In this document: positions 13,901-28,100 of the stretch, piece by piece
Numbering within the stretch: the first letter of the stretch is position 1
Layout of the letters: each line of letters begins with the position of its first letter
Source of the DNA: Pelodera strongyloides
Taxonomy: Eukaryota; Nematoda; Chromadorea; Rhabditida; Rhabditidae
Reading direction: 5' to 3'
Assembly (NCBI GenBank): GCA_036852015.1
Contig: JAANDG010000263.1
Location: 124,001 to 188,000 of the forward strand
Length of the DNA stretch: 64,000 bases
The notes under the pieces: generated by a model
The model's database searches: none
The model's input: the letters and a program-made list of their open reading frames with translations, nothing else
What the model was told of the DNA's origin: nothing
Position numbers and translations under genes: made by a program

Positions 13901-16820
13901 TGATCAATCGTTAATTACGGAGCTGTGATCTTTAAAGCGGCTCGGCACACGGTTCGTGAAGCGGACAACTGTATTCTCATGGATAATACACATTTTGACT
14001 ATAATGAATAGGAGTGCCGACCAGCATACATTTCACAAACCACACGCCATGCTGCTTTAAAGTTCACTATCCATGAACCTGAACTCAAAGTAGGTAGAAA
14101 TTTGCATACCTGCATCGCACTCATTAGCCTCCCGTTCGCAGTCTTTGCCCGTGTATCCCGGGGCACAGTTACAGCTATAAGACCCAGGAGTGTTATGGCA
14201 ATATCCTCCGTTACGACAAGGGTTCTGTTGACATTCATCAACGTCCTGAAATACAAAATTATTTAAATGGTCACGCACCAATAAATAAAGTATTCCTCTT
14301 TCAACACAAATGTTTTTGTACAAATGATTATATTTATGTCTAATAAAATCCTTGACAGCTTTCGCAAAATAAACCATTTAAAATTTCTTTTAACTAATTG
14401 TACTGTGACGAAACCCTTATGCAAATTTGATCACCTACAGTAGTTTAAGACATTAACTTTTGCTCTGATCCTTTAGTTATTGCCAAACATAAGCGCTTAA
14501 GTTAACGTACAAATTGACAGAATGGTCCTTGGTATCCAGCGGCGCACTGACAAGTGTAGTTCTCAAAGTCAGAAGTTGGCAGACAAGTGGCTCCGTTGCC
14601 GCACACATTGTGACGACACGGATTCTTCTTGTGCTCACATCTAAATTGAAATTATGAAACTACCGTACCACCTACAAAATGCAGATTACAAATACAAAAA
14701 CATACAGACTACAAACCATAAAATACAAAGTACAAAACAAACTTGTCTCCATTGTACGGTATGCTACAGTGACATCTGAAGTCGTTGGCCTCGTTTATGC
14801 AAACTCCTCCATTCATACACGGGGAATCGGAACACTGGTTGACGGGAAGCTGGAATAAGTTATTGTTTGAACTAGTAAAAACACAAGTATGTAATATTTT
14901 AGGCAATCTCCCTAATAAAAGAAGAGAGAGAGAGGGTAAGAGAGAGAGAGAGATAACGGAGAGAACTCCTTACCTCGCACGTCTTTCCACTATATCCTTT
15001 CGGACAGGAACATTCAAAGTCATTCAACAGATCCGTGCACTGTCCTGCGTGACGGCAAGGGTTAGAAGCACAGTCGTCAACTTCGACACTACAGTCAACA
15101 CCATGGAAACCAACAGGGCAGGAGCAGTTGAAGCCACTGAAAACGGATAAAAGTTCACTGATATTGAGGCAAAAATTGGTTATTTAAACGTTTGAACGAG
15201 AGGGAATCGAACCCACGTCTTTGAAAATACTTCCTTGGACTTCGTGTTTCATATCAACCAAAATTCGCAATCTCCAACGAACAAACGTAAAGCACTTAAT
15301 TTGGCTAGCTATGTTTTGCTTGCAATCAACAATAACTAACCCAATTGAGTTTTCATCCGCATTGCATACAAATCCTCTTGGGCAGGCTCCGGAATGGCAC
15401 ACGGGGAGATGCTTGAGCGGCACGAAAACATCATCCTGCACGCCCGCGGGCACATAGACTGCGGTGGCGGCGAGCTCGCACAGGTCTCCTTCAAAGCCCT
15501 CGGGGCAAAAACATTCTTCCCCGTTCCAGGCGCCTCCATGCTTACACGGGTTGATTTCAGTGTTGTCGATTTGATACTGACAAAGGGCTCCGTAGTAATC
15601 CTAGAAAAAAACATAAATTAAATAAAGACCGCGGCTAAACAACCTTGACTAATATGCTGATTGTAAGGGCTCAGGTTCTCTGTGCAACAAATCATAAGCT
15701 GTCCCCAACGCATACATACAGTATGTAGAACAGCCCAACATAACTCAAAGCTAGCGTTCACGGGTAGCGGAACAAACCCCTTCCCAAAACATACAGTACC
15801 CCAAACACTACCGTAAAACCCACCATCGAACAAGTGCACTCATACTGTCCGGCAGTGTTGATACAAGTTCCCCCGTTCAGACATGGATTCTCTGGTGCCA
15901 AACATTCATCTATGTCTTCTTCGCATCTCTCCCCAGTAAAACCGGGACGACAACGGCACTTGTAATTGCCTAAAATGGGAAAATGGTACAAAGCAACTAC
16001 CTTAGACACCCTAGAGGCCGAACTATAGCAGCTTTAGCAAGAAGCGTAGCCAGGCATTTTTCTTTCTCGATATTCTTAAATCAAATCACATAACCGGTGC
16101 TACAACAACGCCGGTTTGAAATTTTCTCACCATGCCTCTAATTACTCTAATTATCCTGCCCCTACCAACTTACCAGTTCTATAATCAGTAATGCAATCTC
16201 CATTCATACACGGTTTGTCATGGTAGCAGTGGTCAATCAGATCACAGAGACGTCCTAAAATGCAAATGTTTTAAATAAAATATTCATGGCATTGACACTT
16301 AAAAAATTTAGCACCCATATACATAAGTATTCCCGCATAGGACAATTACGGATCCCTGAGTAATTACTGTAATTAGAATAAATTAGCGCACCGGTGAGTC
16401 CCAACGGGCACTCGCAGTCAAAACGATTAGCTCCATTTACGCAAGTGGCACCTGGGGCACAAGGATTCGGGTCGCAGTTATCATCAACAATTCTGAAGGT
16501 AAATATGGTTCGAATAAATATAAACTACTACGATACCAAAATACTATAAAGGTTCAATTCTTAGTGCTACATCCATCCTCTACAGACAAAAGAGATTATG
16601 TAGTAGTCTAACAGGCTACATAAACATATAAAATCATAGTCCATAAAAACTTCCTTATCATGTTATAGAACATATCATAGATAGGGGTTATCATGTTATA
16701 GAACATAATACACTTTCAAAGGTGTTTCAAAGGTGTGTAGAGCTTGTAATCCCAATCAAAACGACAGGCTTTTATACCATTTATTGTCATAATACACTTT
16801 ATCACTTTACTATTCTTTAC

Positions 16821-16854
<34 letters not shown>

Positions 16855-19800
16855 AGTCGGCTACCGCCGCCTGAGGCGTCTTTCCAATATTCGCTGATGG
16901 TCGCTATGTTTTTCTGCAACTATTTCTCGCAAGAATAGTTTCCTGGGGATAGAACTTAGTTTTGGTTCGCCCATTTTAGGACGTTGACTATATTCCTCCT
17001 AAATTGCCTGTAAATCGTTGGACTAATATAGCGACCAAAAAATTTCCAAAACCGAAAAGCAGCGGAATAAGCGCGTGGCTGATACGCCGCAATGTTTCGC
17101 TGGGATATATAAGTTAGAAGCAAACATTTAGATAAAGGAAGTGGTTTTCATCGTTGTTATTTTTCCTTTTGAAACCTACACCGATATCAAACACGGGGAT
17201 AGATCTTAGTTTCTGTTGACTGTATTCCTCCTAAATTGACTGCAACTTGTTCCACTCTAGGACCGAAAAAATTGCCGAAGCCTACTAAAAGCAGCTTAAT
17301 ATCGCGTGGCTGATACGCCGCAATGTTTCGCTGGGCTATATAAGTTAGGAAACATTTTATGCAAAGAGTCTCCAGCCTTTCATTTTTCTTTTTGAAACCC
17401 ATACCAATATTAAACACGGGTAGAACTTATTTCTGTTGACTATATTACTCCTAAATTGTCTGCAACTTGCTGGACTCTATAATATCGAAAAATTCCAAAT
17501 CCTAAAAGCAGCTTAATATCGCGTGGCTGATACGCCGCAATGTTTCGCTGGGCTATATAAGTTAGGAAGAAACATCTCCATATAAAGAGTCTCCAGCCTC
17601 TCATATTTCTTTTTGAAACCCATACAAATATTGAACACGGGTTAGAACTTATTGTTAGTTTCTGTTGACTATATTCCTCCTAAATTGTCTGAACCTTGCT
17701 GGACTCTATAATATCGAAAAAATTTCAGAAAAAAAGGAATAAGTGCCTGGATGATACGTCGCAATGTTTCGCGGGGCTATATAAGTTAGAAGCAAACACT
17801 TGTCAGAAGGAAATAGTTTCACTTTTGTTATTTTCCTTTTGAAACCTACACCAATATCAAACACGGGGGTAACTTAGTTTCTGTTGCCTATTTTCTCCTA
17901 AATTGTCTGCAACTTGCTGCTATAAGTCTATAACCTAACAAAAATTTGCCAAATCCTAAAAGCAGCGGAATAAGTGACCGCTATTTTACTTTTTGAAACC
18001 TATACGAATGTTAAACATGGGATCGAACATAGTTTTAGTGTGCCCTTTATATAACTGGTGAACGTATTCCTCCTAAACGGTCTGCAAATCGTTAGACTCT
18101 ATAAAGTAGAAAAAATCCGAAATCCTAAAAAAATTGTCACAGATCTTTTCCTTAACTGTATTAAACTAAAGAATGTCGTCGAAATAAGGGAAATGTGCAG
18201 AGAGTTACTCAATGCTTTGTTGCAAAATATGTCGACTAAATCTTTGTAAAATGAGTAAATGAAAAATTAGACTACGAAGTGATTACAAAAAAGTATTTCA
18301 TAAAAAGTTGTCAAGGATTGTGATTTGGTAGTTCTTTGAGTTGTGAGTGTTCTTTGTTTCCTAATATGAGCTGCGCGCCACCGCGCCCGAACGATACACC
18401 ACACATATTCCACATATGCAGCCTTTTTTGGACGTTTGTGAGAGGGGCGCTCGGGAAGTGAGATGGCTCAGTGCACGGGAACGTGAACTACTGAACCAAT
18501 CCTACAACCTGAGCGTAACGCACATCATCCAAACGTACACTCAAACAAACGCACAAACAAACAAAGCTCCCAACTTTATATAATAAGATATTACGTTTAC
18601 ATTATTTACTCCCTTTCAAATTACAATACTACTACAGTTTGTTTTTGTTTTCCATTTTTTATCAGAAGAACATGCTCACCCGCAAGTCTTTCCACTATAT
18701 CCGGCCACACAGATACATTCAAAGTCTCCATGTTTATTCAAACATGTGCCTCCGTTTTCACAAATTCTACCATTGGAGCACTCGTCGACGTCGTGTTCAC
18801 AGAAGGCTCCTAAAAAGTGCCTTAGTTACTCCATTAAGGGCATTAAGGCCATTAAGTGCATTAAAGGTTCAGGGCCAGATAAAAGCTGTGGTTCCCTCTC
18901 TCCCCTCTCTCTCTTCTCTATTTCTCTGCACCTCTAGAATAACATCACCATATACAGTCTCTCATCCTATATTTCCCTTTCCCATGCTTACGTCGCATAA
19001 ACATCGGGAAGTTTGTTGGTATTGGTTTAGAGATAGAAACAGAGACAGCGAGAAATTGTAAGATAGAAGGGGAAGAGAGAGAAACAGAGACGCTTTTCCT
19101 TATTTGGAGGGAGAGAGAGTGACAAACAGAGAGACTATTATTGTAGGCAAATGCAAACACCGCGGAATACTGTAGCCAAGAAAGCGAGGCGAGAGAAATT
19201 TGAAATTTTTGAAAAAAAGACATCTCTCGAAATTAAACCCAAATGTGCGATCAGCGATCAACCTATGAAGAACTGAAATATGTTTCCCATTTGGGCAAAT
19301 TGGTAAGGGGATGAGAGCCTATTACCTATTACTTTAAACTTTTCGCTGTGGTTCGGTTTCTTTAGCCGTTGAGTGAAAACCAACACTACCGACAGAAACA
19401 CCAACTTTGCTTATATCGAGAGGCTGTAGCAAAGATTACATAGACATTTATCACATCCATTTAAGTATTTAAAGCAAAACACCTGCCGGTTTTTGAAACG
19501 CATCGCGTACCCTCTGCTTTCTTATGCATCATATGCAAATGAGCATAAATTAGAATAAAAAATAGACCCCAATTCGACCCCTCTTAGCACAACTGCATAA
19601 GAATGCAGGTATTTGAGATGTGTTTCAAAAACGGGCTGGTATTTCGCTTTAAGTCTCAAGCTTCAGCAAGTTCACAGTTCTTACTTTTCACCCATTAGCT
19701 CAAAACCCCAATAGGTCTTTCTCAAACAAAATCATTCAAAAGCACCGGTGTATTGAAAGGCCCTTATTAATTTACCCAATTCATATGCCCATATATCTTC

Positions 19801-22143
19801 TTCTAATCTCATTAGTCTGCACAAATAGAGGGCATAACTTGGGGTACTGTGACCAGATTAATACCATAATGAGAGACTTGGTGTACCGTAGTGCGAGAGC
19901 CAAACACTGGAGACTGTAGGCCAATGTTAGCTGTGGATAAGCCGGGCGGTAAACAGAGTGAGAAAGAGAAAGAGAGAGACAGAGACAGAGAGAGAGAGAC
20001 AGAGAGAGAGAGACAGAGAGAGAGAGAGATAAAAAGTTTATATTACAAACTATTTAACAAGTTGTATATTGTACAATGCACATTCAAGTACCAATTAGTA
20101 TCACTTTAGCATTCGTCTAGTATCCCCTCACCTTGAAACATTGGCGGGCAGACGCAAGCAAATCTTGTACTAGTCTCGGTTTGGTTGCAAAATCCCCCGT
20201 TCGCACAGCTTCTCGGTCCGGTCATGGTGCATTCGTTGTGCTGGCTCCTGTGCTCGCACTTGTCTCCAACAAACTCGACGGGACAGGCACATTTTGGACC
20301 AGATACCTAAAAAATATAAACAAAATATAAAAACTATGATGCATCTCCCACTAAAACAATGAACATGAGAGCTTGTTCAGAAAATCCACAGTCTTCAAGC
20401 TAATTATCGTTACAGTACTCACAACCTCTCCCCGATTCTAACCTGTGTCAGACTACCGTAGTCACAATAAAATTCAAACTCTTCCATGATTCTCAAGGGT
20501 GCCAATTATATGTGGACGGGCAACATCATCTCTATGAAGAAAGAAAGGGACAAAAGTCAACCGCCCCCTATAAACTACCATTATCCACTCAAAATGACCC
20601 AATTCACAGGGTTTAATCCGGTAAGCTTGGGTTACGGTAGCTGTTCGGAGATTTAGCTACGGTAAGGTGTAGTTTATAGTTTTCTCTTGTATACTGTAAC
20701 GTAAATCTAAATAATACTAAGGTGTATTGTTTAGCTATCTGGCAGTAAGCTCTGACATATTGTAGATAAGTACATGTATAGCACTTGTCCTATATAATAT
20801 GTACTATACCTCTAACTATGTCCTTAAACTTTATTAATATAAGCTTTGGAAAGCTGCAAGCTTCCTCATAAAAATCAAAACCCCCTCAAAACCCATTTAA
20901 ACGTGTGCTGCGGTTTCTTGATAAAAACTCATTCAATTCATTGCACTGCGAGCAATTTGACCATTTTCCCAGCCACCACTTTTTATACCCTGATGTTGCA
21001 CCAGTTTTTTGGTAAGAAAAGAAATAGAGAAAACACGAGCGAGGGACGGGGTACTAGTCTCTCCTCTCTCTCTCTCTCTCTCTAAACCTTCAAGGTTTGC
21101 TCCCTCTCAACCTTCCTCTAACAGTCTCTACCCTCCACAACTGCCCAAGTCTCTCTACCAAGACGGAGGCCTACCTCGCAGACCTGCCCCCTCAATGATG
21201 AAAACCCCTTACAGATCGACTCATCTCACTTTTTACGACCAAACGATAATTTATATGAAAAACGCCAAAATGTGTTGAAAAAGTGCGGCGCGGCACACGG
21301 GCGGAAATAGGAAAAAGAAGAATATTCACAAGAGTCGGGTGGACATAAAAGGACACCTTTAATTGCTTTAATTCTGTTTGGATTAGGTAATCACTGGGGT
21401 AATTAGCCGCGCGAATGAGCCAGTTTGGAAGAGTTATGTGGGAGTTTTGGTGATTTAGTCGAAATGATGAGAACTAATGGAAGCGAGAAATTATGGTTAG
21501 AGAAGGATGATTACAATAAAAGCCAATTTAAAATTTAACCAATTTAAGCTTGACTTCTCTAACCCTAACCCAAACTCCCAACTCTAAAATAAAAATTCAA
21601 CTTATTGAAAATATCAATAATCTCTGCAAAATTAGGAAAACGACGTCTGAGACTTAAAGCTTAGTTCATAACCAACTGAGCAGCTAATGCCCACATAGAA
21701 AATTTCATGCATACCGTAGCGCATACCGTATCCTATAACTTCAAAAACCTACCGTATTCTCACATCGTCCTCCATTCAAACATTGATGTTCGGCACAACG
21801 ATCTTCTACAGTACCACAGCGATGTCCCGAGAATCCTTTGGGGCAATCACATGATCGTGTACCGTACTGCGAACACTTTCCACCATTTAGACAGAACCTC
21901 GGAGGGCAGGAGACAGGCTCGCTACAGTATAGGCCTGGAAATTGGAAAATTTTATTTTTATACTTTACCATTCCCCGTTTTCACTTTTTTTTTTCGTTTG
22001 ATTATGTTCTCCTTGCATGATTATGTATGGGAGCTGACCCTCCTCTCTCTGTCTTTCTTTCTTTCTCTCTCTTTCTCTCTCTTTATCTATGTCGCTCCTA
22101 AGGGTCCTGAAAGTCCCAATTCCTTATAAGCATAACATAGAGA

Positions 22144-22179
<36 letters not shown>

Positions 22180-25096
22180 CAGAGATAGAGAGAGAGAGAG
22201 GGGGGGGAGAGAGAGAATGACCCCAAAACTTGCATGTCCCTCTCTAATCCCCTGTGCCATGTCACACAAATAACCGAAAGAAAAGACTAAGTATCCAGTT
22301 TATCTTATTCCCATTTTTTTCTGACACGTACCACTATGTACCGGTCAGCACTACGCAAGTAGACAGATGACATTTATACTTTCAGCTTTTCAAATGTTAA
22401 CTTTTGTTGGAGATGGGTAAAAGGTAAAAGTGAATGTAACAATAAAGGAGAAAGTTAGATACATAGATAGAACCTAGTTACTGGGTTAGATAGATGTATA
22501 GATTGGAAAAACTGTTTCCACCAACTCTATCGTGTATCTGCATTAGTAAAAAAGCCCTACTAGTTTTTTACAAGTATTCCATTACGTCTTTACGAGTATA
22601 TGTCAAAATGTCTAAAAACAGATTATTTGTAGTTATAATTTATCATAGAATTTCATTAACTTCCGAAACGTGTTCATCTGACCCAGTTGTGATAAATAGC
22701 TACCATTGTAACACGCTGGCACTTATTTATCACCCTCGCGCTTTGACAGGGCCCCCTGGAGGCCCGCATGCGCGCACGCTTGGGAGCAAGGGTGAAATTA
22801 ATTATTGCAATTAACGGTTTTCTTTACTCTATTCCTTAACTTGAGATTATAGTGCAACATACAGTAGAATCCTCTTTTGGCATAAACTGGTAAAAATAAC
22901 CTTAGTTAACGAAGGACCTTGTAGGAAGACTACCCATAAGGCTCAACCCATTAAACATTTTTTTTAAATCAAGTCCACTAACGCTATGTTGGCCATTAAA
23001 AGTGCAAAGATTAATAACTACATAAAGGCTCATTTGTCCCTCTCGTTCAATCTTTAAAATCTTAATTCACAGTCGCTTCTTTGTGTTAAATTTGTAATAA
23101 ACCAAAATGGCAATCTGTAGCGGCTCGAATAAAAGAAACTTAATTTCAAGTTGTCAGTACTGGAAGACTGCTAAGGTCACGGATGACAATAGATGTCTTG
23201 GAACTCTTTGAAAGAGAGAGAGAGAGAGAGATATAGAGGGAGAGAGATGGGATAATGAATTACCAGATGCCTTACATGAAACGAACACGAGAGCGCGATT
23301 TTGAAATTTAAAAGAAAACGTTTAATATTAAAGCTGTACGGCACGTGGTTTAGTTTCCCATACCACGTGTAGCATCTCTTTAATTCAAGGTTGGTTTTGT
23401 AAATGAATCAAAGCTTTTACCTACCATTTCCCAATTTTATTAATATTTCATTTTTCTCCCTCAATACAATACCAATTTATTATGTAATTTTATCAGTTAC
23501 CCTCCTGTACTCGAGGAAACATCGCCGGCAACCAATCTATATATCTTTGAGCGGCCCATCTCTTATAAATCTAACCACTACCACTAAAGATCTAATCTCC
23601 AATCCAAACTACGTGTTAATTCGGGAACGCGCGGCCGTACACAAAAATTAGCATAAGAACATGCGCAACACCCGCTCCCGGGCCTCGTAAACCAAGAGTT
23701 TCCCAAGCAATAAAAACTAATAAAACGGTCTTTGAGCACACACCGGTGACGCAAGACACCTTGTTTACTTGAGTGGGAGAGTGGTAAAGTGGGTTTGGTG
23801 ATGGTCCCAGGATAACGGTGATGGGTTCGATCCCGGCTACCTACTTCTATAGATCACATGCCGATTAACTATCAATGAAGATATCATGATCGCAACAATT
23901 GTTGATTACTCCCGAATGCACTTAGTTGAAATTTTCATGTTCTTAGAGATACATTTTCCTTTAGTTTGAATCCCGTTATCCGTATGTTTAAGAAAACCAA
24001 GTAGTACTCCAGTAGTACTTTGCATTCCCATGGCCAGCTGGCCTGTCCAACACAGACACCTTGTATGCAAATTTCGTCGTTATTATGTGGTTATTAGGCA
24101 CCGCGAGTGGGGCAAAAATTCTTTTAGAGTGTTTTTCTGTGAAACGGTGGTTTGAAGTGAACAAATTCAAAATTATGTGTTAAACTTATAAATAACATAT
24201 CCGACTTACGAAAGCCACATGTAACCACTTTGCATATATAACAATATGTTCCCGCTAAAAGCCCGCCGCCAAGTACTAGACTCCCATATGCATCCCAAAA
24301 ACATATGACAAATTGCTCAAAAAGCTAATCAATATGTGTCAACCCTATGTGTACTTACCGCAAACAGCTCTCATCTGTGTATATTCAACACATGTGGTTA
24401 CACCCGATACATACCCAGATTCTCACATTATGTATCGCATATATACGTAGAGAAAACGATGGGAGCCCAAAGGCTCGCCAGCGGGTTAAAAGCACGCCGC
24501 CCTGCGAGCGCACGGGGCGAGAGGGGAGCTATAGGAGGGCAGCTGGCAGAGAGTTGCCAAACTGTTGCGATTTTGAAATATTGGTTTGAATTTAGCCGAG
24601 GTTACTCTAACTGAAAGACTTATTTTTACCCCAGTGCTAGGCTCAAAGATATAAACATTTACCCCCGGACAGACATGTCGGTGAGTTCCAAAGTATTGTA
24701 AAACAATGATATACAGTAGTTCTTCTCTCACTTCGCGCGGAAATAAACTGTATGGCGCCAGAGTTGATTGGTCAAAGTTAGCGAGGGAGAGAGAGAGAAA
24801 GAGAGAGAGAGAGAATAGAGAGAATAGAGAGAGAGAATAGTGAGAATAGAGAGAGAGAGAGATAGAATAGAGAAGACAGAGAGCCATCAACTAGCAAAGA
24901 CAAATTAAAACAAATGTGCTCAGTCGAAAGAGCACCGCACTAGAAACAGAGACGGCTGACATAGTTTATAGTCTTGGGAAAGCGGTGCTGGGAAAGAATT
25001 TACATACGAGTACGGTAGGAGATACAAGCAAAAAATTTGAAAATATGTATTCACTTTCTTTCTCTCTCTCTCTCTATCGTTTTCTGTCTCCCTCAT

Positions 25097-25131
<35 letters not shown>

Positions 25132-28100
25132 GTCTTCAAACATATAAAAGTTTTTCAATGTTTTTAATAAGAGTTTCCAATTCAGAAAAATAAGCAAAGC
25201 TGAATTGGTCATAATCACAAACTACACGTCAACAAAAATCGATAATACTTAAAAATCAATCAGCCAACCTGTATATTGATCGTCGCATTCACATTTATAG
25301 TTCTGAAGTGAATTTGTCAAAGCACAACGTCCATGACTGCCACAAATATTCGGCCGTTGCGTGCAAATGTTGGGCACTTCCTGTTGGCATCCAGAGCCGG
25401 TGAAACCTGTAATTGCTTGATAATTATCATACAGTAACCTACAGTATGTGTACTGTCTTCTCTCCCTTTATACACTCAATTTTGTACCAAGACCGGTTGC
25501 TTGACAATTACATAATAACATAAGGCAATAACATACAGTATATTTCATACTGTACTTTCCCCCCTTCAGTGCACCGCGTAAGATAAAAGAAACTGAGCTA
25601 CATCCCAAATCTCGACCCATTCCCATGCACAAAAGAGCTTATTAAATGAAATAAGAACAAGTGGGGGTCGGGAGCTCCTTAGGGAGGAAACACATAAAAA
25701 TTTCCTATAAAAAGCCCGGTGCGTCTTGTGGACAGTACCCGGGCGAGCACGCTTGCGCAACAATCTGCACGGGGATGCAAGGTGCGCGCAACACCTGTGT
25801 GTTGATAACTTGCCATGAAAAACGGTTAGACACAAAGTAGACTAACGATAAGTTCAAGTGCAACTAGTTGTTTTGGAATGAATGTGCAGCGCTGCAATTC
25901 TAACTAACGCCTAGATTTCCATAAGTATAAAAAAGTAACCCCCTTACTTTCGCTAATAACTCTACTAAATAAAGCTGCAACAAAATAAATAAAGAAGCTT
26001 CTGCTACTTCTAAATATCTTCCCAGGTGTCCGTTTGATTCTACTACCCCATGAATAGAGACGTACACGCACTCGTGTGTGAACCATGCTTTCTATCACAC
26101 AGTTCGGCTCAATAGCTAAAAACCGTTCGTTTCCCAAAAAAAAATATGTTTTCATTCATTATAGCTTTGCCCTTTCTCAGACGTGGTGTAATCATATGCA
26201 TATGAGTCTATGGGACACAATTTGATTTTATTGTAAAGAACATCATCAGGCACAAGTTATAGAGCGGAGTGATGCCCTTCAACTTCAATGCTCAAAGTGG
26301 AAACTTATAGTAAATGTTAGTTTTCCAAACTATGCACTATGCAGTAGCCTTGATTTCATACAGTAATAACCCTCGTGCAGGTAATGACGATTTTACCATT
26401 TTCTAGTATCCAGCAACACTACAGTAACCCGTATCCCACGAGCGAATTTAATTCCCAAATAAAATTGGCAACCTTTTCCCCGTCTTTCAAGGTTATGATT
26501 AGCGAGTAAAGGTACGCGGCGGCTGAGTTCAAAACACTGCACCATCTCCCTCAATACCGTAAACTTCAAAAGCAATTACAGAAAAGTGGTTGGGGGATAA
26601 TAGTAGTCAAGTAGTATCGAGTTAAACGAGTGCGGTAAAGATCTCACGTAAAAAGAAGCGTAAAAGTTGCACCGCTAAGGTAAGCCGCTTAGAACGGCAA
26701 CAATAAGAAGTGAACAACCTCGAGTGTCGATAAGAATATACATTTTAAAGCGGTGGACGATCGTACAAAATTAGCATAGGATACATAGGATTTGCTTATC
26801 ATATGCAAATTTTCCAAAGGGGCTAGCATTTCGCTTTAAAACTATGCAGCTAGCTTCGCACCGGCAAGAGTGAAGAGTTGTGGTCTTCAGCTAACCTAAT
26901 GAGTATGACTTATACAATAAATAATAATCCCAAGTCTATAACTGTACTCAAGTTCTAAGGTCAGGCGCATGGAACCTGTGATCCCTTGTTTAGTCTGGTT
27001 TCGTCATATCCATACTGTTATCCCGCCAAAATACCCCCAAGTCATCACTGCCTAACCGCGAGTTCTATGGCTCTTCCAAACCGCAAAGAAAACGAATAAA
27101 TCTAAAAAAACGGCTAGGCAACTTTCCCAAAACCACAAAAAAGTCGTTAGCAAATCACCTTGAAATTGTCCTATCGACGCATAGTTGTCGGCAATTTTTA
27201 TAAAGGGAAATACGTTCCCATACGACTTACTTACTAATACCCCTTGCACGGAAAGTGTTTTATTAGAGGGAGACTGTAAACCACTTAGGCTTAGGGAGAG
27301 GGGAAATAGGTACCTAAGGGAGAACCTTAACTCTGGGTTAAAATTTAAGTAATACAGTACCCCTTGTCAGACAAATTATTTTATATGAATCACGGTTGTG
27401 AAACCCTTTCTAGTAAATAATGATGTGTCATGGTTAACATAAACATAAAGCAAAACGCTACAAAATGTCAACATTGAATACCATTATAGGCATTTGAACA
27501 GCTAATGACTCACCGGGGAAAATGTGTTCACATTTATTTAAAGGGAACATATGTCCAAAAACTCAATACAACGAATCAATGAAAAATTTGTAAAGAGGAA
27601 TTAACGTGGTGTTCATTCAGAAAATAGTCAGTATTGGTTGTATTAGGTTAGCGTTTTCAATCATGTCTAGTTCTACACGCTTTATGTGTAGATTACGAGA
27701 ATACTTATTGTAAACCCTAAAATCAAAGAGAAAATGAACACAATAATATGGTATATTATAATGAACCGTACACATTAAGTGTTCTTTTGAATTTTATTCG
27801 TATTAAATGATTGTTTGCTAATTATGTATTCATGTTTTTTATTGATTGTTGAAAAAAAACTATTGTTAAAGCGAAATGCTAGCCCCTTTGGAAAATTTGC
27901 ATATGATGAGCAAATCCTATGTTAATTTTGTACGATTGCATATGCAAATTTTCCATTTTTTTCATATGCAAATTTTCCAAAGGGGCTAGCATTTCGCTTT
28001 AAAGTAAAATAATAACTAACCGATTGGGCATTGACATCCAAATTCATTTTCGGACAATTGCACGCATTTTCCATCATTTATGCAGAACGGGTCACATGGC

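Larger units (their letters stand above)
12553..14109. other. Notch intron 15 (1.6 kb), full of MITEs
   Basis: Three inverted-repeat elements lie nearly end to end: family B at 12585-12767, family E at 13143-13562 and family C at 13932-14060. Together they make up about half of the intron. Confidence 0.6.
21935..25268. other. Notch intron 4 (3.3 kb), the longest
   Basis: Holds GA/CT arrays at 22041-22086, 22139-22217, 23213-23247, 24783-24883 and 25055-25132, a short TTAA-ended palindrome at 23328-23383, and a tRNA-like element at 23768-23840. A GC-rich imperfect inverted segment occupies about 22735-22795. No coding exon could be supported. Confidence 0.5.
25407..28020. other. Notch intron 3 (2.6 kb)
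   Basis: Contains two members of the palindromic MITE family A (26745-26839 and 27866-28002), the second ending only 19 bp from the exon 3 donor. The rest is unrecognised AT-rich sequence. Confidence 0.5.

Noticed and set aside
15336..15614. A 92-codon minus-strand frame overlapping Notch exon 11
   Set aside because: Wrong frame of the same exon; the EGF-containing frame has matching phases on both sides.
16935..18130. Regular repeats considered as a CRISPR-like array
   Set aside because: Units are ~220 bp and diverged, with no short identical repeats or unique spacers, and the genome is animal.
24336..24614. Open frames with CGRR-type text in Notch intron 4
   Set aside because: No motif or splice consistency; likely chance in a GC-richer patch.
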